The notes below the pieces were generated by a model that was not told the DNA's origin, searched no databases, and saw only the letters and a list, made by a program, of their open reading frames with translations. Source: Gammaproteobacteria bacterium (GTDB taxonomy: Bacteria; Pseudomonadota; Gammaproteobacteria; Chromatiales; Chromatiaceae). Taken from it: a stretch of 5,638 nt of DNA. The first letter of the stretch is position 1. The number at the start of each line of letters is the position of its first letter. A program made the position numbers and the translations under genes. The DNA is taken from assembly GCA_019136395.1 (NCBI GenBank), contig JAGVUH010000301.1, positions 1-5,638 of the forward strand. The letters run 5' to 3'. This document shows positions 1-5,638 of the stretch, piece by piece.

Positions 1-1
1 G

Positions 2-2212
<2,211 letters not shown>

Positions 2213-2272
2213 GCCGCGGGCGTCAATTAGTATCCAGTCAGGATAAAAATCACGTCTAACAGCAAGAGAATT

Positions 2273-2465
2273 ATGAGGATTCAGTTTTCAAGACATGCAA
2301 AGAGGTGAGCCAGACTTTACAAGTTACCGGAATCCTTGATCGAGCAGGCTCTCCTTGGGGCAAAGCTCATTGAAGGTGAGAACACTCCCTGACCAGAAAA
2401 AAGGCTGCCTGATTGAGCAGGATGAGGAAGTTAGCCTGGTCGTCAGATCCCGTGTCCGCCCCTGA
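2273..2465 (+). pseudogene. Decayed small gene, possibly DUF4258-like (toxin-related family)
   Basis: ATG at 2273 opens MRIQFSRHAKR and stops at TGA 2306-2308. The same frame then continues with ARLYKLPESLIEQALLGAK and LIEGENTP, up to TGA 2390-2392. Joined across the first TGA, this reads as one protein start of the type 'FSRHAKRR-x-LYxxPES', which I recall from small DUF4258-type proteins sometimes paired with a DUF2283 partner. The first TGA is explained by one CGA-to-TGA change, restoring an Arg-Arg pair. After 2390 a +1 shift gives 24 more codons (DQKKGCLIEQDEE onward) to TGA 2463-2465, but this part does not resemble the usual family C-terminus and may be unrelated. A weak purine stretch (AAGAGA) precedes the ATG. 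The region is AT-richer than its neighbours, consistent with acquired DNA. The family name is from memory; the reading as a broken gene is firmer than the name. Confidence 0.55.
2397..2420 (-). terminator. Weak possible intrinsic terminator for the leftward Uma2 gene
   Basis: On the minus strand a short stem (CTGC 2420-2417 with GCAG 2408-2405, 8-nt loop) is followed after two bases by six T (2402-2397). It lies about 45 nt past the Uma2 stop. Four base pairs is a poor stem, so only the T-run and position favour it. The stretch also overlaps the decayed small gene. Confidence 0.25.
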
Positions 2466-2478
2466 TCAGGCGGCGGAC
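2454..2478. terminator. GC-rich hairpin at the meeting point of convergent genes
   Basis: GTCCGCC (2454-2460) pairs with GGCGGAC (2472-2478). Inside lies the perfect 10-bp palindrome CCTGATCAGG (2461-2470), with one bulged C at 2471. Folded as RNA this gives about ten base pairs and a GATC loop. It sits over the Uma2 stop codon, between convergent dnaE and Uma2. No T-run follows directly on either strand, so it could be a non-canonical bidirectional terminator, a 3'-end stabilising structure, or chance in GC-rich DNA. Confidence 0.35.
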
Positions 2479-3053
2479 GGATTGGCGGGGGGCGGGAACA
2501 CCACGTCCTCGTAAAGGGCATCGACTGCGCAGCGAAAGCCGATACAAGCCAGTTCCAGTTGCCCGTCCGGGGCCACCGGTGCCAGCAGCCAGCCCTCAGG
2601 CTGGCGGCGAAAGACCTCCACTGACCGGCGACGCGAGTCGATCAGCAGGTACTCGCTAAGGCTCTCCAGGGTGCGGTAGGCGGCGAACTTGCCGCCCCGG
2701 TCGTAGGCCTCGGTAGACTCCGACAGGACCTCGCAGATCAGGGACGGATGGCGTTTCGCCAGCGATTCGGATCCGTCCCGCGCATCGCAAGTCACGAATA
2801 CATCTGGGTAGTAGAAGGCATCGGCGGCCTCCACCCGCAGTTTCATGTCGGCGATATAGACCCGACAGGGGCCACCGCGTACTTGGGCGCGCAGTAGCGC
2901 CGCGAAATTTAGCGCGATGGTGGCATGCTCTTCCGTCGCGCCGGCCATGGCGAAAACCTCGCCGGCCACATACTCGTGGCGGATGGGCGAGAGGGCCTCA
3001 CCAGCAAGGTAATCGTCGGCGGTAAGCGAGTAGACCCGGGCAAGATTGGACAT
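2466..3053 (-). CDS. Uma2 family (DUF820) putative PD-(D/E)XK nuclease
   Basis: A 195-residue soluble protein with no signal peptide or membrane segment. It shows the Uma2 pattern: an N-terminal '[10 protein letters not shown]' segment, [15 protein letters not shown] (25-39), then H43 and N49 in the following helix, [10 protein letters not shown] (81-90) with P83 and D84, [12 protein letters not shown] (103-114) with E108, and K122 in GGKFAAYR, followed by SEYLLID (133-139) and a beta-rich end. D84, E108 and K122 fit the acidic and Lys positions of the PD-(D/E)XK fold. The family is called an endonuclease by fold; its substrate and role are not established. The start at 3053 is chosen because AGGAG lies 5 nt upstream and [15 protein letters not shown] fits the usual start. 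A GTG at 3158 would add 35 residues unlike the family. Length is normal and the gene looks intact. It lies downstream of ppsA in the same direction after 190 bp, probably as a separate unit. Confidence 0.9.
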   Translation of the reverse strand: MSNLARVYSLTADDYLAGEALSPIRHEYVAGEVFAMAGATEEHATIALNFAALLRAQVRGGPCRVYIADMKLRVEAADAFYYPDVFVTCDARDGSESLAKRHPSLICEVLSESTEAYDRGGKFAAYRTLESLSEYLLIDSRRRSVEVFRRQPEGWLLAPVAPDGQLELACIGFRCAVDALYEDVVFPPPANPSAA

Positions 3054-3058
3054 GGCAG

Positions 3059-3063
3059 CTCCT
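3059..3063 (-). promoter_or_regulatory. Ribosome binding site of the Uma2 gene
   Basis: The minus strand reads AGGAG, then CTGCC, then ATG. This near-ideal Shine-Dalgarno with a 5-nt spacer decides the start at 3053 over the upstream in-frame GTG at 3158. Confidence 0.75.
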
Positions 3064-3195
3064 GGGTTTGAACGACCGTTGGCGCAAGTATAGCCATCGC
3101 CAATCCCTGGGTTGTACCAATCCCCTTGTTTGTCCTGATTCAAGTAGCCTGAAGCCACAATCCCGTGGCTATGTCACCGGAAGGATAAGGTATGA

Positions 3196-3233
3196 CCCTG
3201 ACCACCCACGAAGCACGCCGTGGGTGGTCAGGG
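3196..3233 (-). terminator. Perfect 15-bp inverted repeat after ppsA, likely 3'-end hairpin
   Basis: CCCTGACCACCCACG (3196-3210) and CGTGGGTGGTCAGGG (3219-3233) are exact reverse complements around an 8-nt loop, AAGCACGC on the plus strand. The repeat begins 10 nt past the ppsA stop, the usual place for a terminator or an RNA-stabilising hairpin. The stem is strong, with 11 of 15 pairs G-C. No T-run follows on either strand (TCATACCTTATCC on the minus strand), so it is not a textbook intrinsic terminator. It could instead be a dispersed palindromic repeat or a protein-binding site. Confidence 0.55.
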
Positions 3234-3243
3234 GATTAGACCA

Positions 3244-5625
3244 TCATTTGGCCTGGTTGGCCTTCTCGTCCAGATAGAGCCAGGTGTCGATGACGGTGTC
3301 GGGGTTGAGGGAGATGCTGGTGATGCCCTGGTTGAGCAGCCAGTCGGCCAGGTCCGGGTGATCGGATGGGCCCTGGCCGCAGATGCCGACATACTTACCT
3401 TGCTTGCGACAGGCGGTGATGGCCATGGACAGCATCTTGAGGACCGCGGGGTCGCGCTCGTCGAAGTGCTCGGCCACCAGGGCGGAGTCGCGGTCCAGGC
3501 CCAGGGTAAGCTGGGTCATGTCGTTGGAACCGATGGAGAAGCCGTCGAAGTACTCTAGGAACTCCTCCGCCAGCACGGCATTGGAGGGGATCTCGCACAT
3601 CATGATCAGCTTGAGGCCGTCCTTGCCACGCTCCAGCCCCTGTTCCTTGAGGGCCTCGACCACGGCCTTGGCCTGGCCCAGGGTGCGGACGAAGGGGATC
3701 ATGATCTCGACATTGGTCAGGCCCATGTCGTTGCGCACCCGCTTCAGGGCCTCGCACTCCATCTCGAAGCAGGCCTTGAAGTTGTCGGACACATAGCGCC
3801 CGGCGCCGCGGAAGCCGATCATCGGGTTCTCCTCCTCGGGCTCGTAACGCGGGCCGGCGATGAGGTTGGCGTATTCGTTGGACTTGAAGTCCGACATGCG
3901 CACGATGACCGGGTTGGGGGCGAAGGCCGCGCCCAGGGTGGCGATGCCCTCCGCCAGCTTGGCGACATAGAATTCCCGCGGGCTGGCGTAGGCGGCGATA
4001 CGCGGGGCGATGCGCGCCTTGAGGTCCGCCGGCAACTGGTCATATTCCAGCAGGGCCTTGGGGTGGATGCCGATCATGTTATTGATGATAAACTCCAGGC
4101 GTGCCAGGCCGACGCCCTTGTTGGGCGTGGCGGCGAAGGCGAAGGCCCGGTCGGGATTGCCGACGTTCATCATGATCTTGACCGGCACCTCCGGCATGTG
4201 GGAGAGCTCGATGGTCTTGTGCTCGAAGGGTAGGGCGCCCTGGTAGATGAAGCCGGTATCACCCTCGGCACAGGAGACGGTGACGTCCTGGCCGTCCTTG
4301 ACCTTCTCCGTGGCGTCCACGCAGCCCACCACCGCCGGCACACCCAGTTCGCGAGCGATGATGGCGGCGTGGCAGGTGCGGCCGCCGCGGTTGGTGACGA
4401 TGGCGGCGGCGCGTTTCATGATCGGCTCCCAGTCGGGGTCGGTCATGTCAGTGACCAGGACGTCGCCGGGCTGGACCTTCTCCATGTCCTGGAGGCCATG
4501 AACCACCCGCGCCGGGCCAGCGCCGATGCGGTGACCGATGCTGCGGCCGGTGGCCAGGACCGGGCCCTTGGCGCGCAGGTGATAGCGCTCCAGGATGTTT
4601 CCGGAACGGCTTTGGACCGTCTCCGGCCGGGCCTGGACGATGTAGAGGCGGCCGTCTTGCCCGTCCTTCGCCCATTCGATGTCCATGGGCCGGCCGTAGT
4701 GCTGTTCGATCAGGAGCGCCTGCTTGGCCAGTTCCATGACCTCGTCATCGGTGATGGAGAAGCGGTTACGATCGGCCTCGTCCACCTCGAGGGTAACAAC
4801 CTTCTGACCGCTGCCCGGCTCCCCATAGACCATGCGCAGGGCCTTGCCACCGACATTGCGGCGCAGCACGGCGGGGCGGCCGGCGGCCAGGGTTGGCTTG
4901 TGGACGTAGAACTCGTCGGGGTTGACGGCACCCTGGACCACCATCTCGCCCAGGCCATAGCTGGCGGTGACGAAGACGGCATCGCGGAAGCCGGACTCGG
5001 TATCCAGGGTGAACATGACCCCGGAGGCGGCCAGGTCGCTGCGCACCATGCGCTGGATACCGGCGGAGAGGGCGACGTGGCGGTGCTCGAACCCCTGGTG
5101 GACGCGGTAGGCGATGGCGCGGTCGTTGAACAGGGAGGCGAAGACCTCCTTGATGCAGTGCTTGATGTTGTCCAGGCCGTGGACGTTGAGGAAGGTCTCC
5201 TGCTGGCCGGCGAAGGAGGCATCCGGCAGGTCCTCGGCGGTGGCGGAGGAACGGACGGCCCAAGAAACGTCAGTTCCGGCACCAGCCTCCTCGACCAGTT
5301 GCTGATAGAAGAAATCGATGCCGGCCTCCAGGGCCGGGGGGAAGGGCTGTTCCATGACCCAGCCACGGATGCGGGGGCCGACCTGGGACAGTTTCGCCAC
5401 GTCCTCCACGTCGAGATCATCGAGTTCGGCCTGGATGCGCTCGTCCAGCCCATCCTTGGCGAGAAACTCGCGGTAGGCATCCGCGGTGGTGGCGAAGCCT
5501 CCCGGGACCTGCACGCCGACTTCCGCCAGGTGATGGATCATTTCGCCAAGCGAGGCGTTCTTGCCGCCCACGATGGGCACGTCGTCCATGCGAAGGTCGC
5601 GAAGCCAGCGGACATAGTCGGTCAT
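3244..5625 (-). CDS. ppsA: Phosphoenolpyruvate synthase (pyruvate, water dikinase)
   Basis: Converts ATP, pyruvate and water to PEP, AMP and phosphate, the entry step of gluconeogenesis from pyruvate or lactate in the cytoplasm. At 793 residues it matches the 792 of E. coli PpsA. The N-terminal nucleotide-binding domain (about 18-340) has [10 protein letters not shown] (20-29), [20 protein letters not shown] (124-143), QRMVRSDLA (191-199) and MDIEWAKDG (314-322), ending in IVQARPETV (329-337). The swivelling phosphohistidine domain (about 384-456) carries [18 protein letters not shown] (411-428), with H419 as the phosphorylated His. T417 matches the Thr that PpsR (DUF299) phosphorylates in E. 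coli. The C-terminal PEP/pyruvate TIM barrel (about 480-785) has ARLEF (508-512), [14 protein letters not shown] (575-588), E678 and N701/D702 as likely metal-site residues, and C749 in [10 protein letters not shown] as the general acid/base. All key residues are present. The start is supported by AGGGAG upstream. Any divergent regulator gene would lie outside the window. Confidence 0.98.
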   Translation of the reverse strand: MTDYVRWLRDLRMDDVPIVGGKNASLGEMIHHLAEVGVQVPGGFATTADAYREFLAKDGLDERIQAELDDLDVEDVAKLSQVGPRIRGWVMEQPFPPALEAGIDFFYQQLVEEAGAGTDVSWAVRSSATAEDLPDASFAGQQETFLNVHGLDNIKHCIKEVFASLFNDRAIAYRVHQGFEHRHVALSAGIQRMVRSDLAASGVMFTLDTESGFRDAVFVTASYGLGEMVVQGAVNPDEFYVHKPTLAAGRPAVLRRNVGGKALRMVYGEPGSGQKVVTLEVDEADRNRFSITDDEVMELAKQALLIEQHYGRPMDIEWAKDGQDGRLYIVQARPETVQSRSGNILERYHLRAKGPVLATGRSIGHRIGAGPARVVHGLQDMEKVQPGDVLVTDMTDPDWEPIMKRAAAIVTNRGGRTCHAAIIARELGVPAVVGCVDATEKVKDGQDVTVSCAEGDTGFIYQGALPFEHKTIELSHMPEVPVKIMMNVGNPDRAFAFAATPNKGVGLARLEFIINNMIGIHPKALLEYDQLPADLKARIAPRIAAYASPREFYVAKLAEGIATLGAAFAPNPVIVRMSDFKSNEYANLIAGPRYEPEEENPMIGFRGAGRYVSDNFKACFEMECEALKRVRNDMGLTNVEIMIPFVRTLGQAKAVVEALKEQGLERGKDGLKLIMMCEIPSNAVLAEEFLEYFDGFSIGSNDMTQLTLGLDRDSALVAEHFDERDPAVLKMLSMAITACRKQGKYVGICGQGPSDHPDLADWLLNQGITSISLNPDTVIDTWLYLDEKANQAK

Positions 5626-5632
5626 GATGAAT

Positions 5633-5638
5633 CTCCCT
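5633..5638 (-). promoter_or_regulatory. Ribosome binding site of ppsA
   Basis: The minus strand reads AGGGAG, then a 7-nt spacer ATTCATC, then the ATG at 5625. This supports the start giving [11 protein letters not shown], which lines up with the beginning of known PEP synthases. The promoter lies beyond the right edge. Confidence 0.75.

Larger units (their letters stand above)
3054..3243. other. Intergenic gap between ppsA and the Uma2 gene
   Basis: This 190-bp stretch must hold the 3' end signals of ppsA and any promoter of the Uma2 gene. I see the long inverted repeat at 3196-3233 and a small 6-bp inverted repeat, AGCCAC/GTGGCT, at 3153-3170. On the minus strand TATACT (3092-3087) resembles a -10 box about 35 nt before the Uma2 start, but no good -35 lies at 16-18 bp, so I do not call a promoter. 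No RNA gene or further credible coding sequence is visible. Confidence 0.5.

Noticed and set aside
2306..2308. The TGA in the small gene as a selenocysteine or other recoding site.
   Set aside because: No selenocysteine-insertion-like hairpin is evident just after it, the family-like context calls for Arg, and further stops follow, so decay is simpler.
2324..2521. Minus-strand open frame of 65 codons across the Uma2 3' end and the gap.
   Set aside because: It overlaps the Uma2 gene in another frame, is low-complexity (Pro/Arg/Ser) and has no ribosome site or family pattern.
3054..3158. In-frame upstream extension of the Uma2 gene from a GTG at 3158 (35 extra residues).
   Set aside because: The extension does not resemble Uma2 N-termini, has no good ribosome site I can see, and the ATG at 3053 has a strong one.
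3192..3239. Plus-strand 15-codon reading frame MTLTTHEARRGWSGD with GGAAGG upstream.
   Set aside because: It lies exactly on the long inverted repeat, so its codons are explained by the palindrome; no family or promoter supports it.
4710..5480. Long minus-strand alternative frame of 256 codons within ppsA.
   Set aside because: It is a shifted frame of a GC-rich gene, rich in Ser, Pro and Arg with no domain pattern, and fully overlaps the certain ppsA frame.

Overview
The window looks like chromosomal DNA from a high-GC gammaproteobacterium. Both housekeeping proteins follow the Escherichia coli DnaE and PpsA sequences, as I remember them, almost motif for motif, and third codon positions are strongly G/C biased. 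An unlinked Uma2-type gene is common in some purple sulfur bacteria (Chromatiaceae) and similar lineages, but the genus cannot be fixed from this sequence alone.

Layout, left to right. (1) The 3' part of dnaE (DNA polymerase III alpha subunit) reads rightward from the left edge to a TAA at 2210-2212. Its PHP domain and first catalytic aspartates lie outside the window. (2) A 253-bp gap (2213-2465) is clearly AT-richer near dnaE: by hand count, 2221-2340 is about 39% G+C, against about 62% in a sampled 60-base stretch of dnaE. It holds the remains of a small gene, possibly DUF4258-like, with an in-frame TGA at codon 12 and a further disruption later. (3) A complete leftward gene for a Uma2/DUF820 putative nuclease (2466-3053) converges on dnaE. 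A GC-rich hairpin covers its stop codon. (4) A 190-bp gap (3054-3243) contains a perfect 15-bp inverted repeat 10 nt past the stop of the next gene, with no T-tract. (5) A complete leftward ppsA (phosphoenolpyruvate synthase, 793 aa) fills the rest, with its start and ribosome binding site at the right edge.

The genes do not form a pathway. dnaE replicates the chromosome, ppsA makes PEP from pyruvate for gluconeogenesis, and the Uma2 gene and the broken small gene look like accessory cargo between two core genes. I see no tRNA, rRNA, CRISPR array, transposase or insertion-sequence ends. I found no convincing new multi-gene system. The observations most worth a second look are the decayed small gene, the long inverted repeat after ppsA and the hairpin at the convergent gene ends.
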